A program made the position numbers and the translations under genes. The notes beneath the pieces are model-generated. The model ran no database searches, was not told the origin of the DNA, and saw nothing but the letters and a program-made list of their open reading frames with translations. A stretch of 64,000 nucleotides of DNA from Actinoplanes lobatus (lineage in GTDB: Bacteria; Actinomycetota; Actinomycetes; Mycobacteriales; Micromonosporaceae), in NCBI RefSeq assembly GCF_014205215.1, contig NZ_JACHNC010000001.1, positions 2,919,001-2,983,000 on the forward strand, given 5' to 3'. Shown one piece after another: positions 26,034 through 35,669 of this stretch (positions are counted from its first letter, which is position 1; each line of letters opens with the position of its first letter).

Positions 26034-26438
26034 CTAACTCTCGTCGTCCGTGCCTTCTGTCAGGGTGTCGTGGACGCCGTCGGCGTATCCACGCGCATAC
26101 TCCCAGGTGACGTAGTGGTCGGGGTCCGGATCGTAGGCGGGCTCGTGCACCCGCGGACGGCCGCTGCTCAGCAGATGACGCAGATTGCCGCGCAGCAGGT
26201 CCCAGTCGAAGTAGTGCGGCTCGTGGCAGTCCTCGCACTCGATCACCAGCCCGCGGATGCCCGTCGGACTGAGCAGCGCCTGGTAGATCTCCAGGTCGGA
26301 GAGGTCCTCCAGGACATCCTGCCGCTCGTCCTCGGTCAGCGGTTCGGACTCGGCGTCCTCGCTGAGGTCGTCGAGACCGGCGGCCGGGTCGGTCGGGTCG
26401 CCGTTGAACGGGTCGATCGGCTCATCTTGCACCCTCAT
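26034..26438 (-). CDS. DUF5319 family protein
   Basis: A conserved actinobacterial protein of unknown function, 134 residues. It has an acidic N-terminal third (DEPIDPFNGDPTDPAAGLDD), then LVIECEDCHEPHYFDWDLLRG with a CxxC pair that could bind metal, and YVTWEYARGYADGVHD near the end. GGGAGGTGAG precedes ATG 26438; a longer upstream in-frame start exists but lacks this site. M. tuberculosis has the same family next to guaB2. There a sigma/anti-sigma pair (sigD-rsdA) is also adjacent, and it is missing here. Confidence 0.82.
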   Translation of the reverse strand: MRVQDEPIDPFNGDPTDPAAGLDDLSEDAESEPLTEDERQDVLEDLSDLEIYQALLSPTGIRGLVIECEDCHEPHYFDWDLLRGNLRHLLSSGRPRVHEPAYDPDPDHYVTWEYARGYADGVHDTLTEGTDDES

Positions 26439-26539
26439 ACCGTACTCACCTCCCGCGTGTGTGTGCTGGCCCGCACGTTCTGTCCGCCGCCAGGGTGCCC
26501 CGCCCAGGATGGGTAGGATGATGAACTCCGCCTCTTCTC

Positions 26540-26545
26540 TAGGGA
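26540..26545 (+). promoter_or_regulatory. -10-like box TAGGGA before guaB
   Basis: TAGGGA is 6 nt (TGATTT) before the GTG of guaB, with no Shine-Dalgarno. Suggests a leaderless transcript. An alternative -10 (TAGGAT) lies at 26514-26519. Confidence 0.4.
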
Positions 26546-26548
26546 TGA

Positions 26549-28039
<1,491 letters not shown>

Positions 28040-28095
28040 AGCCCTCCAACCACCCCGCCCGCCACCCGTAACAAGGAAATGAAGGCATCCGAGCC

Positions 28096-29217
28096 ATGCG
28101 TGACGTAGTGGAGATCGGCCTGGGCAAGACCGCGCAGCGCGGCTACCACCTGGACGACATCGCCATCGTTCCGAGCCGTCGCACCCGCGACGTGGACGAC
28201 GTGTCGACCGAGTGGAAGCTCGATGCGTACCCCTTCAAGATCCCCTGCGTCGCGCACCCGTCGGACGCCACCCAGAGCCCGGACTCGGTGATCGCCCTGG
28301 GCCGCCTCGGCGGCCTGGGCGTGCTCAACGCCGAGGGCCTGTGGACCCGCTACGAGGACCCCTCCAAGATCCTCGAAGAGCTGGCCTCGCTGGACGAGGA
28401 CGCCGACGCCACCAAGCGGCTCCAGGAGGTCTACTCCGAGCCGATCAAGCCGGAGCTGATCGGCGCCCGGGTCCGGCAGATCCGCGAGGGCGGCGTCACC
28501 GTGGCCGTCCGGGTGTCGCCGCAGCACACCCTGGCGCTCGCCCCGGTGATACTGGACGCGGGCGTGGACCTGCTGGTCATCCAGGGCACCCTGGTCTCGG
28601 CCGAGCACGTCTCCACCACCGACGAGCCGCTGAACCTCAAGGAGTTCATCGCCGACCTGGACCTGCCGGTCATCGTCGGCGGCTGCACCGACTACAAGAC
28701 GGCCCTGCACCTGATGCGGACCGGCGCGGCCGGTGTCATCGTCGGTGTCGGCGCCGACGAGTGGTCCACGACGGACACCGTGCTCGGCATCCGGGTGCCG
28801 ATGGCCACCGCGATCGCCGACGCCGCGGCCGCCCGCCGCGACTACCTGGACGAGACCGGTGGGCGGTACGTGCACCTCATCGCCGACGGCGGCCTCGCCA
28901 CCTCCGGCGACATCGCCAAGGCGATCGGCTGCGGCGCCGACGCGGTCATGCTGGGCGAGCCGCTGTCTCTCGCCGAGGGCGCCCCGGCCGGCGGCGCCTG
29001 GTGGCACTCGGCCGCCAGCCACCCTGCCCTGCCGCGCGGTGGGTTCTGCATCGCCGGCGAGCCCGACGGCACCCTCGAAGAGGTCCTGTACGGCCCGGCC
29101 AACCGCCCGGACGGCCAGCTCAACCTCTTCGGCGGCCTGCGGCGCGCGATGGCGAAGTGCGGCTACCGCGACGTCAAGGAGTTCCAGAAGGTGGCCCTGG
29201 TCCTCGACCGGGCCTGA
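28096..29217 (+). CDS. guaB3: GuaB3 family IMP dehydrogenase-related protein
   Basis: A 373-residue paralogue of IMP dehydrogenase without CBS domains, present in actinobacteria beside guaB2. The barrel starts GYHLDDIAIVPSRRTRD and has VAHPSDATQSPDSV early on. Where GuaB has its catalytic GPGAICTTR loop, this protein reads differently (GVGADEWSTTDTVLG) and lacks the cysteine. It is therefore unlikely to be a normal IMP dehydrogenase. Its actual reaction (a GMP reductase-like role has been proposed in some bacteria) cannot be decided here. Probably cotranscribed with guaB. Its stop codon lies at the edge of the 38-bp tandem repeat. Confidence 0.9.
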   Translation: MRDVVEIGLGKTAQRGYHLDDIAIVPSRRTRDVDDVSTEWKLDAYPFKIPCVAHPSDATQSPDSVIALGRLGGLGVLNAEGLWTRYEDPSKILEELASLDEDADATKRLQEVYSEPIKPELIGARVRQIREGGVTVAVRVSPQHTLALAPVILDAGVDLLVIQGTLVSAEHVSTTDEPLNLKEFIADLDLPVIVGGCTDYKTALHLMRTGAAGVIVGVGADEWSTTDTVLGIRVPMATAIADAAAARRDYLDETGGRYVHLIADGGLATSGDIAKAIGCGADAVMLGEPLSLAEGAPAGGAWWHSAASHPALPRGGFCIAGEPDGTLEEVLYGPANRPDGQLNLFGGLRRAMAKCGYRDVKEFQKVALVLDRA

Positions 29218-29322
29218 TTGCTCCGCTTCGCTCCGCGGCAAAACGCTGGGCCTGATGGCTCCGCTTCGCTCCGCGGCAAAACGCTGGGCCTGATGGCTCC
29301 GCTTCGCTCCGCGGCAAAACGC
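29218..29322 (+). repeat. 38-bp tandem repeat abutting the guaB3 stop codon
   Basis: Three units in phase (29218-29255, 29256-29293, from 29294), each with the core CTCCGCTTCGCTCCGCGG followed by CAAAACGCT and GGGCCTGA. The first two differ at one base. The third changes after CAAAACGC and continues as hairpin element A copy 2. The unit ends with a copy of the last bases of guaB3 (GGGCCTGA), so the array probably arose by slippage from the gene end into the element. Confidence 0.85.
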
Positions 29323-29415
29323 CTTGTAACCGGTGTCGAGGCAGGTGATTTCCCGCCGCCAGCAAAACCCGCTGGCGTCGGCAAATCACTTGCCTCGACA
29401 CCGGCGGCGTTTTGC
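29294..29415. repeat. Long-hairpin repeat element A, copy 2
   Basis: Second copy of the 122-bp element: 10-bp outer arms (29314-29323 with 29406-29415, perfect) and the 22-bp stem (29330-29351 with 29383-29404, one G-T pair). It differs from copy 1 at five bases. Two of these are paired with each other (A-T becomes T-A), one repairs the outer-stem mismatch and one is in the loop. Lies between convergent guaB3 and the M1 peptidase. Confidence 0.87.
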
Positions 29416-29469
29416 GGGTATGTCTAGTGCACCGCAGTAGGGGTGGGTGACCGTTCTCCCGTACGAAAT

Positions 29470-30885
29470 CTAGGGCTTCGGGGGTTTGGTCTTGCCGTTG
29501 AGCCAGGCCTCGAAGAAGGCGTCCAGGTCCTTGCCGGAGGCGGTCTCGGCGGCCTCGATGAACTGCTCGGTGGTGACGTTGCCGTCGCGGTGGTCGGCGG
29601 GCCAGGACTTGAGCAGTTTGAAGAAGGCCTCGTCGCCGATCGTCTTGCGCAGCGCGTGGACGGTCATGCCGCCGCGCTCGTAGACGGCGTCGCCGAAGAT
29701 ACGGCGCGGGCCGGGGTCGCCGGGGGTCTCGGTCCAGTCGAAGGAGCGGTAGGCCTCGTCGAAGATCTCCTGCGCGGTCTGTCCGCCCGTGTGCTCCGAC
29801 CACAGCGCCTCGGCATAGGTGGCGAAGCCCTCGTTGAGCCAGATGTCCTGCCAGCGGCTGAGCGCCACGCTGTCGCCGAACCACTGGTGGGCCAGCTCGT
29901 GCGCGATCACGCCGGTGTTCTGGCCGGAGGCGAAGAAGGTGTTGCCGTAGACCGGGCGGGCCTGCGTTTCCAGGGCGTAGCGGATCTCGTCCTCGTCGAC
30001 CACCACGCCACCGTTGGCCCGGAACGGGTACGGCCCGAACTGTGTCTCCAGGAAGTCGGTGATCTCGCCGGTCCGGGCCAGCGACTTGGCGGCCGGGCCG
30101 TCGGCGGGCAGCGACTCGGGAATCGCCGTGATCATGGGTCGTCCGGCGTGCGTGCCGGTGGTGATCCGGTACTGCCCGATCACGACGGTGGCGAGATAGC
30201 TGGCCATCGGCGACTCCTCGGACCAGCGCCAGGTGGTCCAGCCGTCCACAGTGTCCTTGTTGCCGGCCAGTCCGTTGCTGAGCACCTCGACACCGTCCGG
30301 CACGGTCATCGCCAGTTTGAAGGTCGCCTTGTCGGACGGGTGGTCGTTGACCGGGAACCAGGTGCTCGCCGACTCCGGCTGACCCAGGGCGATCGCGCCG
30401 TCCTTGCCCACGCGCAGCCAGCCGCCCGCGCCGAGGATCTCGTTCTCCAGCTGCTTCGGCACGCCGCCGTAGCTGACCACGGTGGTGAAGGCGCGGCCCT
30501 TCGGGATGCCGGCGGCCGGGGTGACCACCAGCTCGTTGCCCGCGGCGGCCACGGTGGCCGGGGTGCCGTCCACCAGGACGGTGGTGGCTTTCAGGTGTGC
30601 CAGGTCCAGATTGAACCGGGACAGGTCCTGCGTGGCGGTGGCCGTGATGGTGGCCGTGCCGTCCAGCTTGCCGGCCGCCGGGTCGTAGCGCAGCGCCAGG
30701 TCGTAGCCGCCGACGTCGTAGCCCCCGTTGCCGTAGGTCGGGAAGTACGGATCGCCGGCGCCGACCGCGCCCGGCCCGAAGCTGACGGCCGGGGACGCCG
30801 ACCGGGCCGCCTCCGGCTCGCGCTCGCCGCCGGTGCACCCGGACAGCAGCAACAGGAGGATCAGCCCGCCGGCCCGTCGTTTCAT
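29470..30885 (-). CDS. Secreted M1-family metallopeptidase lipoprotein
   Basis: A zinc aminopeptidase-fold enzyme of 471 residues anchored outside the cell. The signal peptide ends LLLLSGC, with lipidated C17. The zinc site is HELAHQWFGD (H329, E330, H333) with E352 in WLNEGFATYAE. The canonical GAMEN exopeptidase motif is replaced by GGVVVDEDE, as in the compact actinobacterial M1 group, so strict aminopeptidase activity is uncertain. The C-terminal half-domain is short, ending near FFEAWLNGKTKPP. TAACCT lies 7 nt before the ATG. Transcribed towards element A copy 2. Confidence 0.88.
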   Translation of the reverse strand: MKRRAGGLILLLLLSGCTGGEREPEAARSASPAVSFGPGAVGAGDPYFPTYGNGGYDVGGYDLALRYDPAAGKLDGTATITATATQDLSRFNLDLAHLKATTVLVDGTPATVAAAGNELVVTPAAGIPKGRAFTTVVSYGGVPKQLENEILGAGGWLRVGKDGAIALGQPESASTWFPVNDHPSDKATFKLAMTVPDGVEVLSNGLAGNKDTVDGWTTWRWSEESPMASYLATVVIGQYRITTGTHAGRPMITAIPESLPADGPAAKSLARTGEITDFLETQFGPYPFRANGGVVVDEDEIRYALETQARPVYGNTFFASGQNTGVIAHELAHQWFGDSVALSRWQDIWLNEGFATYAEALWSEHTGGQTAQEIFDEAYRSFDWTETPGDPGPRRIFGDAVYERGGMTVHALRKTIGDEAFFKLLKSWPADHRDGNVTTEQFIEAAETASGKDLDAFFEAWLNGKTKPPKP

Positions 30886-30892
30886 GGCCTGA

Positions 30893-30898
30893 AGGTTA
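30893..30898 (-). promoter_or_regulatory. -10-like box TAACCT before the M1 peptidase gene
   Basis: On the minus strand TAACCT is 7 nt before ATG 30885 and no Shine-Dalgarno is present. A leaderless start is likely. Confidence 0.4.
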
Positions 30899-30904
30899 CG
30901 ACCA

Positions 30905-32002
30905 TTACCTGTCGACCAGTTTGGGGTGTGCCTTCAGATAGGCGACGTGGTTGCCCTTGGCGAGTGCCGTCAGGAAGCCCCGGCCCTCGGCTTTGAGCTG
31001 CTCACCCAGGTATCCGCTGCCGCTGCCGACGCCGCCGCCGGGAAGCGACACGGTGGTGATGTCCTGAGCGGTGAGGTTCCGGAGGGCGTACGCGTACTCG
31101 AACGGCGTACGGCCACCCACGTAGACCAGCGCCTCGCCGAGCGCGTTGATCAGCCCGCCCAGTTTCGCCGGATCCTCCATGCCCTGCGTCATCGCCTTGG
31201 TGAGGATCGCCTCGACGAGCTGCCGGTGGTGCCGCTGGCGGTCGTAGTCCCCGTTGGGCAGCCCGTAGCGCTGCCGGGCGTAGTCGAGTGCCTGCCAGCC
31301 GACCAGGTGCCGGTTGCCGGGCAGGTAGGTGGCCTGCGGCCCGCTGTAGTCGCTGCCGGATTGCTTCCGCATCGTGCCGTCCGGCCGGCGGTGCCGGGAT
31401 TTCACCTTCTGGTCGACCACCAGGTCGATGCCGCCGAGTTTGTCGACCAGCTTGTCGAGGCCGCGGAAATTGAGGATCGCGCCGCCCTGGAAGGTCTTGA
31501 TCCCGGTGTACGCGCTGAGACTCTTGGTGAGCAGTTCGTAACCCTGCTCCACGCTTTTCTTCTTCGAGCCCGGGATGCGCGAACCGCGGCTCATCGCTTC
31601 GGTGATCTTGTATTTGCCGCCCCGGAAACCGGATTTCTTGTACGCCGGCATCTGGACCCGGAGATCACGTGGCAGGGAATACAGGTAGGCCGACTGGAGG
31701 TCTGCCTCCACGTGCAGCAGCATGATCGTGTCGGCGTGCGGCTCGTAGCCGGGGATGCTCAGCCGGGTGTCGACGCCGATCAGCACCAGGTCGAGCGGCC
31801 CCTTGATGTCGGCGCCGGGGGACGGCGACGGCGGCGCCGACGGGGTGCTCACCGTGGGCACGGCGCTCGCGGAGGGGGCGGCGGACGGCGCCGCGGCCGG
31901 CTCGGCGGGGCCCCGGCTGACCGCGATGGCGACGCCCACTCCGGCGACCAGCGCGAGTCCGGTGCCGGCCACGATCGACCAGGTGATCTTGCTGTTCCGC
32001 AT
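30905..32002 (-). CDS. LytR-CpsA-Psr (LCP) family protein
   Basis: An extracytoplasmic phosphotransferase family that attaches polymers such as teichoic acids or arabinogalactan to peptidoglycan. The 365 residues begin with a short cytoplasmic part and one membrane anchor (WSIVAGTGLALVAGVGVAIAV), then a proline/serine linker. The LCP domain shows LVLIGVDTRLSIPGYEPHADT, YSLPRDLRVQMP with the conserved arginine, and LVGWQALDYARQRYGLPNGD. ATG 32002 is chosen because TACTGT lies 7 nt before it; a GTG further upstream is possible. It diverges from the subtilase gene. The attached polymer is unknown. Confidence 0.9.
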   Translation of the reverse strand: MRNSKITWSIVAGTGLALVAGVGVAIAVSRGPAEPAAAPSAAPSASAVPTVSTPSAPPSPSPGADIKGPLDLVLIGVDTRLSIPGYEPHADTIMLLHVEADLQSAYLYSLPRDLRVQMPAYKKSGFRGGKYKITEAMSRGSRIPGSKKKSVEQGYELLTKSLSAYTGIKTFQGGAILNFRGLDKLVDKLGGIDLVVDQKVKSRHRRPDGTMRKQSGSDYSGPQATYLPGNRHLVGWQALDYARQRYGLPNGDYDRQRHHRQLVEAILTKAMTQGMEDPAKLGGLINALGEALVYVGGRTPFEYAYALRNLTAQDITTVSLPGGGVGSGSGYLGEQLKAEGRGFLTALAKGNHVAYLKAHPKLVDR

Positions 32003-32009
32003 AGCGCGA

Positions 32010-32015
32010 ACAGTA
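32010..32015 (-). promoter_or_regulatory. -10-like box TACTGT before the LCP gene
   Basis: On the minus strand TACTGT precedes ATG 32002 by 7 nt, with no ribosome site. Predicts a leaderless transcript and supports that start. Confidence 0.45.
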
Positions 32016-32051
32016 AATGAGATCACGGCGGTGCTCAATGCCACGTGGGTA

Positions 32052-32079
32052 TTGCCAAATTTAAGATCACCGGTAGGCT
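32052..32079 (+). promoter_or_regulatory. Candidate promoter of the subtilase gene
   Basis: TTGCCA (32052-32057), 16-nt spacer, TAGGCT (32074-32079). It lies directly before the 22-bp palindrome, whose position would cover the transcription start. Confidence 0.5.
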
Positions 32080-32087
32080 TGCGCGGC

Positions 32088-32109
32088 CGATTCGTCGATC
32101 GACGAATCG
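32088..32109. promoter_or_regulatory. 22-bp perfect palindrome, candidate operator of the subtilase gene
   Basis: Perfect palindrome CGATTCGTCGA/TCGACGAATCG, 9-30 nt after the candidate -10 and 23 nt before the ATG. In DNA it would suit a dimeric repressor. In RNA it could fold into a stem just before the GGGGAGG ribosome site. Confidence 0.6.
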
Positions 32110-32132
32110 ACTCATGGGGAGGCCGTCCGAGT

Positions 32133-33962
32133 ATGAAATCCACTCACCGGCGCGTCGTCGTCGGTCTGGCTGCCGCTGCCCTTCTCGCGGGCGCCAGCTT
32201 TGCTCCCACCGCCAACGCCTCGGTCACCGGTTCCAGTCGTGAACTCCCGGTCCGCCTGGTCGTGGGCCTGCGCGCCGGTGTCGACACCGACGTCGACCTG
32301 CCCAGCCTGAGCCGCCTCGGCCTGGCTGGCGCCGACGCCAAGGGCTCGATGGCCCGCAGCCTGCTCGGCGAGATCCGGGCCAAGTCCATCGAGGTGCCGA
32401 AGGCTCAGGCCGTCGCCGTCACGGCCGCGCTCAAGCTCGACCCCAACGTCTCGTACGTCCAGGTCGACGCGCTGGCCCAGAAGTTGGACGTGACGCCGAA
32501 CGACCCGTACTTCACCGCCGGCCGGCAGCCCGAGCTGGGGCAGCTGCGGGTGCCCACCGCGTGGGACACCACCACCGGCGAGGAGGTGACGGTCGCGGTC
32601 CTGGACACCGGTGTGACCGCCACCGGCGACCTGGCCGGCAAGGTGCTGTCCGGCTACGACTTCTACAACCGGGACAGCAACGCGTCCGACGACGAGGGAC
32701 ACGGCACGATCGTCTCCTCGCTGATCGCCGGCACGCCCAACAACGGGGCGGGCATCGCGGGCGTCTGCGCCAAGTGCAAGATCCTGCCGGTCAAGGTGCT
32801 CAGCAGCCAGGGCAGCGGCAGTTACGCGCAGATCGCGCAGGGCATCATCTACGCGGTCAAGCGGGGCGCGAAGATCATCAACATGTCGCTCGGCGGCAGC
32901 CAGTCGACGGCCGTCCTCCAGGACGCCGTGGCCTGGGCCAACGGGCAGGGCGTCCTGGTCGTCGCGGCGGCCGGCAACGACGGCCGCAACATCAAGAGCT
33001 ACCCCGCGGCGTACGCGGACGTGCTCGCGGTCGGCGCCACCGACACCCGGACCGGCGGCACCGCCCGGGCCGAGTTCTCCAGCTACGGCAGCAGCTGGGT
33101 GGACGTCTCGGCGCCCGGCATCACCGCGGGCATGCAGCGCAACGGCACGTACTGCTGGGACGACCGCAGCTCGTGCTGGCTGACCATCCGGGACAGCTCC
33201 GGCAACCTGATCTACGACGACTACGAGATCCAGGGCACCTCGTTCTCCTCGCCGCTGGTCGCCGGGGTGGCCGCCCTGGTCAAGTCGAAGAACCCGAACT
33301 ACAGCGGGTGGGGCCTGCAGCGGGCGATCACCAGCTCGGCCCGGCCGAACGGCAGCTGGAACTACTACGGTCTGGTGGACGCGGCCGCCGCGCTGACCAA
33401 GGGCACCGACACCAAGCCGCCGACCGGCACCGGCACCAGCCCGGCGCAGAACGCCAAGGTCCACGGCGATGTGGCGATCACCCCGCTCGGCCTGAAGGAC
33501 GACTGGTCCGGCATCCGGTCCGTCGACCTCTTCGTCGACGGCAAGTTCCACAGCTGGGACTACACCGCCCCGTTCGCCCCGGTACTGAAGACGGCCGGCC
33601 GCAACGGCGCGGTCAAGGTGCAGCTGCGGGTGCACGACAAGGCCGGCAACAGCACCTGGCTGCCGGCCCGGACGCTCGTCGCGGACAACGTGCTCCCGGC
33701 CGTGTCGGTCACCAAGGCCCCGGCGAACAAGGCCAAGGTCAAGGGCACCGTCAAGGTGTACGTGAAGGCCGCCGACAAGTCCGGGATCAGCAAGGTCCAG
33801 CTGCTGGTCAACGGCAAGGTGGTGGCGACCGACACGACGGCCGGCTACGTGCTGTCGTTCAAGGTCGCGAGCCAGAAGAAGACGATGAAGGTCCGGGTCC
33901 GGGCGTACGACAAGGCCGGCAACGTGCGGTACACCACGATTCGCACCTACTACCGAGCCTGA
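32133..33962 (+). CDS. Secreted S8 subtilisin-like serine protease with C-terminal Ig-like domains
   Basis: Extracellular protease of 609 residues. A Sec signal peptide (residues 1-29, ending near ANAS) and a propeptide to about residue 125 precede the catalytic domain. The triad is D158 (VAVLDTGV), H190 (DDEGHGTIVSSLIAG) and S370 (GTSFSSPLVAG), with oxyanion N in AAAGNDG. The C-terminal ~190 residues are two related Ig-like modules (SVDLFVDGKFHSWDY and VQLLVNGKVVATDTT), probably for cell-wall or substrate binding. ATG 32133 follows GGGGAGG. The upstream palindrome suggests its own control. Confidence 0.92.
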   Translation: MKSTHRRVVVGLAAAALLAGASFAPTANASVTGSSRELPVRLVVGLRAGVDTDVDLPSLSRLGLAGADAKGSMARSLLGEIRAKSIEVPKAQAVAVTAALKLDPNVSYVQVDALAQKLDVTPNDPYFTAGRQPELGQLRVPTAWDTTTGEEVTVAVLDTGVTATGDLAGKVLSGYDFYNRDSNASDDEGHGTIVSSLIAGTPNNGAGIAGVCAKCKILPVKVLSSQGSGSYAQIAQGIIYAVKRGAKIINMSLGGSQSTAVLQDAVAWANGQGVLVVAAAGNDGRNIKSYPAAYADVLAVGATDTRTGGTARAEFSSYGSSWVDVSAPGITAGMQRNGTYCWDDRSSCWLTIRDSSGNLIYDDYEIQGTSFSSPLVAGVAALVKSKNPNYSGWGLQRAITSSARPNGSWNYYGLVDAAAALTKGTDTKPPTGTGTSPAQNAKVHGDVAITPLGLKDDWSGIRSVDLFVDGKFHSWDYTAPFAPVLKTAGRNGAVKVQLRVHDKAGNSTWLPARTLVADNVLPAVSVTKAPANKAKVKGTVKVYVKAADKSGISKVQLLVNGKVVATDTTAGYVLSFKVASQKKTMKVRVRAYDKAGNVRYTTIRTYYRA

Positions 33963-33980
33963 CGAGGCCGGGGTGCTCAG

Positions 33981-34000
33981 CCGGTGAGTAAACTCGCCGG
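33981..34000 (+). promoter_or_regulatory. -10 box and hairpin abutting the guaA start
   Basis: TAAACT (33989-33994) lies 6 nt before GTG 34001, implying a leaderless guaA mRNA. The same 20 nt form an inverted repeat CCGGTGAGT-AA-ACTCGCCGG (one G-T pair), which could also terminate the subtilase transcript. No ribosome site is visible. Confidence 0.45.
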
Positions 34001-35548
34001 GTGAGTACCCCGCGTCCCGTTCTCGTCGTCGACTTCGGCGCCCAGTACGCTCAGTTGATCGCCCGCCGGGTCCGCGAGGCCCGTGTCTACTCCGAGATCG
34101 TCCCGCACTCGATGCCGGTGGCCGAGATGCTGGCGAAGAACCCCGCCGCGATCATCCTGTCCGGCGGCCCGTCCAGCGTCTACGAGCCCGGTGCTCCCAC
34201 GCTCGACGCCGGCCTGTTCGATCATGATGTGCCGGTCTTCGGCATCTGCTACGGCTTCCAGGCGATGGCCCAGGCCCTCGGCGGCACGGTCGCGCACACC
34301 GGCTCCCGGGAGTACGGGCGGACCCTCCTGGAGTCGAGCGGCGGCACCCTCCTCCGCGACCTCCCCGCCGACCTGCCGGTCTGGATGAGCCACGGTGACA
34401 GCGTCGCGGTCGCCCCGTCCGGCTTCGCGGTCACCGCCTCCACCCCGGGCGCTCCCGTCGCCGCCTTCGAGGACCTGACCTCGAGGCGCGCCGGTGTCCA
34501 GTTCCACCCCGAGGTGGCGCACACCGAGCAGGGCCAGGAGATGCTCAAGCGCTTCCTGTACGACATCGCCGGCATTTCGCCTACCTGGACGCCGGACAAC
34601 ATCATCGAGGAGCAGGTCGCCCGGATCCGCTCGATCGTCGGCGACAAGCAGGTCATCTGCGGGCTCTCCGGCGGTGTCGACTCGGCGGTCGCCGCGGCGC
34701 TGGTCCAGCGCGCGATCGGGGACCAGCTCACCTGCGTCTTCGTCGACCATGGGCTGCTGCGGGCGGGTGAGGCGGCGCAGGTCGAGAAGGACTACGTCGC
34801 AGCGACCAATGTCCGACTTGTCGTGAAGAATGTCGAAGAACAGTTCCTTTCACACCTGAAGGGCGTGGAGGACCCGGAGCAAAAGCGCAAGATCATCGGA
34901 CGCGAATTCATTCGTACGTTCGAGGCCGCGGCCCGTGAGCTCGACGCCGAGCGGCACATCGAGTTCCTGGTCCAGGGCACGCTCTACCCGGACGTGGTGG
35001 AGTCCGGCGGTGGCACCGGCACCGCCAACATCAAGTCGCACCACAACGTCGGCGGACTTCCGGACGACCTCCAGTTCGCGCTGATCGAGCCACTGCGCAC
35101 CCTGTTCAAGGACGAGGTGCGGGCCATCGGCAAGGAGCTCGGCCTGCCCGACGAGATCGTCCAGCGGCACCCGTTCCCCGGCCCCGGCCTGGCGATCCGG
35201 ATCATCGGCGCGATCGACCGGGAGCGTCTCGACATCCTGCGGGCGGCCGACCTGATCGCCCGCGAGGAACTGGCCGCCTCCGGGCTGGACCGGGAGGTCT
35301 GGCAGTTCCCGGTGGTGCTGCTCGCCGACGTGCGCAGCGTGGGTGTGCAGGGCGACGGGCGGACGTACGGGCACCCCGTGGTGCTGCGGCCGGTCTCCTC
35401 GGAGGACGCCATGACCGCCGACTGGTCCCGCCTGCCGTACGACCTGATCGCCAAGATCTCGAACCGGATCACCAACGAGGTTCGCGAGGTCAACCGGGTG
35501 GTGCTGGACGTGACGAGCAAGCCCCCGGGCACCATTGAGTGGGAGTGA
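34001..35548 (+). CDS. guaA: GMP synthase (glutamine-hydrolysing)
   Basis: Converts XMP to GMP using glutamine and ATP, completing guanine nucleotide synthesis begun by guaB. The 515 residues comprise a class I glutamine amidotransferase domain with catalytic C83 in [15 protein letters not shown] and the HPEVAHT histidine/glutamate. The ATP-pyrophosphatase domain follows with the P-loop [12 protein letters not shown]. The C-terminal dimerisation domain ends with the highly conserved [13 protein letters not shown]. Length and motifs are complete. It is followed by a hairpin terminator. Confidence 0.97.
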   Translation: MSTPRPVLVVDFGAQYAQLIARRVREARVYSEIVPHSMPVAEMLAKNPAAIILSGGPSSVYEPGAPTLDAGLFDHDVPVFGICYGFQAMAQALGGTVAHTGSREYGRTLLESSGGTLLRDLPADLPVWMSHGDSVAVAPSGFAVTASTPGAPVAAFEDLTSRRAGVQFHPEVAHTEQGQEMLKRFLYDIAGISPTWTPDNIIEEQVARIRSIVGDKQVICGLSGGVDSAVAAALVQRAIGDQLTCVFVDHGLLRAGEAAQVEKDYVAATNVRLVVKNVEEQFLSHLKGVEDPEQKRKIIGREFIRTFEAAARELDAERHIEFLVQGTLYPDVVESGGGTGTANIKSHHNVGGLPDDLQFALIEPLRTLFKDEVRAIGKELGLPDEIVQRHPFPGPGLAIRIIGAIDRERLDILRAADLIAREELAASGLDREVWQFPVVLLADVRSVGVQGDGRTYGHPVVLRPVSSEDAMTADWSRLPYDLIAKISNRITNEVREVNRVVLDVTSKPPGTIEWE

Positions 35549-35571
35549 CGGACAGTAGTGGATCAATCGCC

Positions 35572-35593
35572 CAGGGCGGCGTAAGCCGCCCTG
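35572..35593 (+). terminator. Hairpin terminator after guaA
   Basis: A perfect 9-bp stem CAGGGCGGC/GCCGCCCTG with a GTAA loop, 23 nt after the stop codon, without a T run. Confidence 0.7.
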
Positions 35594-35630
35594 AGCTGCG
35601 ATTACACACCGCTATCCCACTGTCAGGAAG

Positions 35631-35660
35631 TTGACAAAAGTTCTTGAGAGGTCACATATT
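35631..35660 (+). promoter_or_regulatory. Sigma-70-type promoter before the first NUDIX gene
   Basis: TTGACA (35631-35636), 18-nt spacer, CATATT (35655-35660), followed 9 nt later by ATG 35670. The -35 overlaps a TTG that would otherwise be read as a long start, so the gene start is placed at 35670. Confidence 0.65.
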
Positions 35661-35669
35661 CCGGGCAGA

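Noticed and set aside
35631..35669. TTG 35631 as start of the first NUDIX gene
   Set aside because: The TTG is the first base triplet of a TTGACA -35 box with a matching -10 at 35655. The coding start at ATG 35670 fits the domain boundary.
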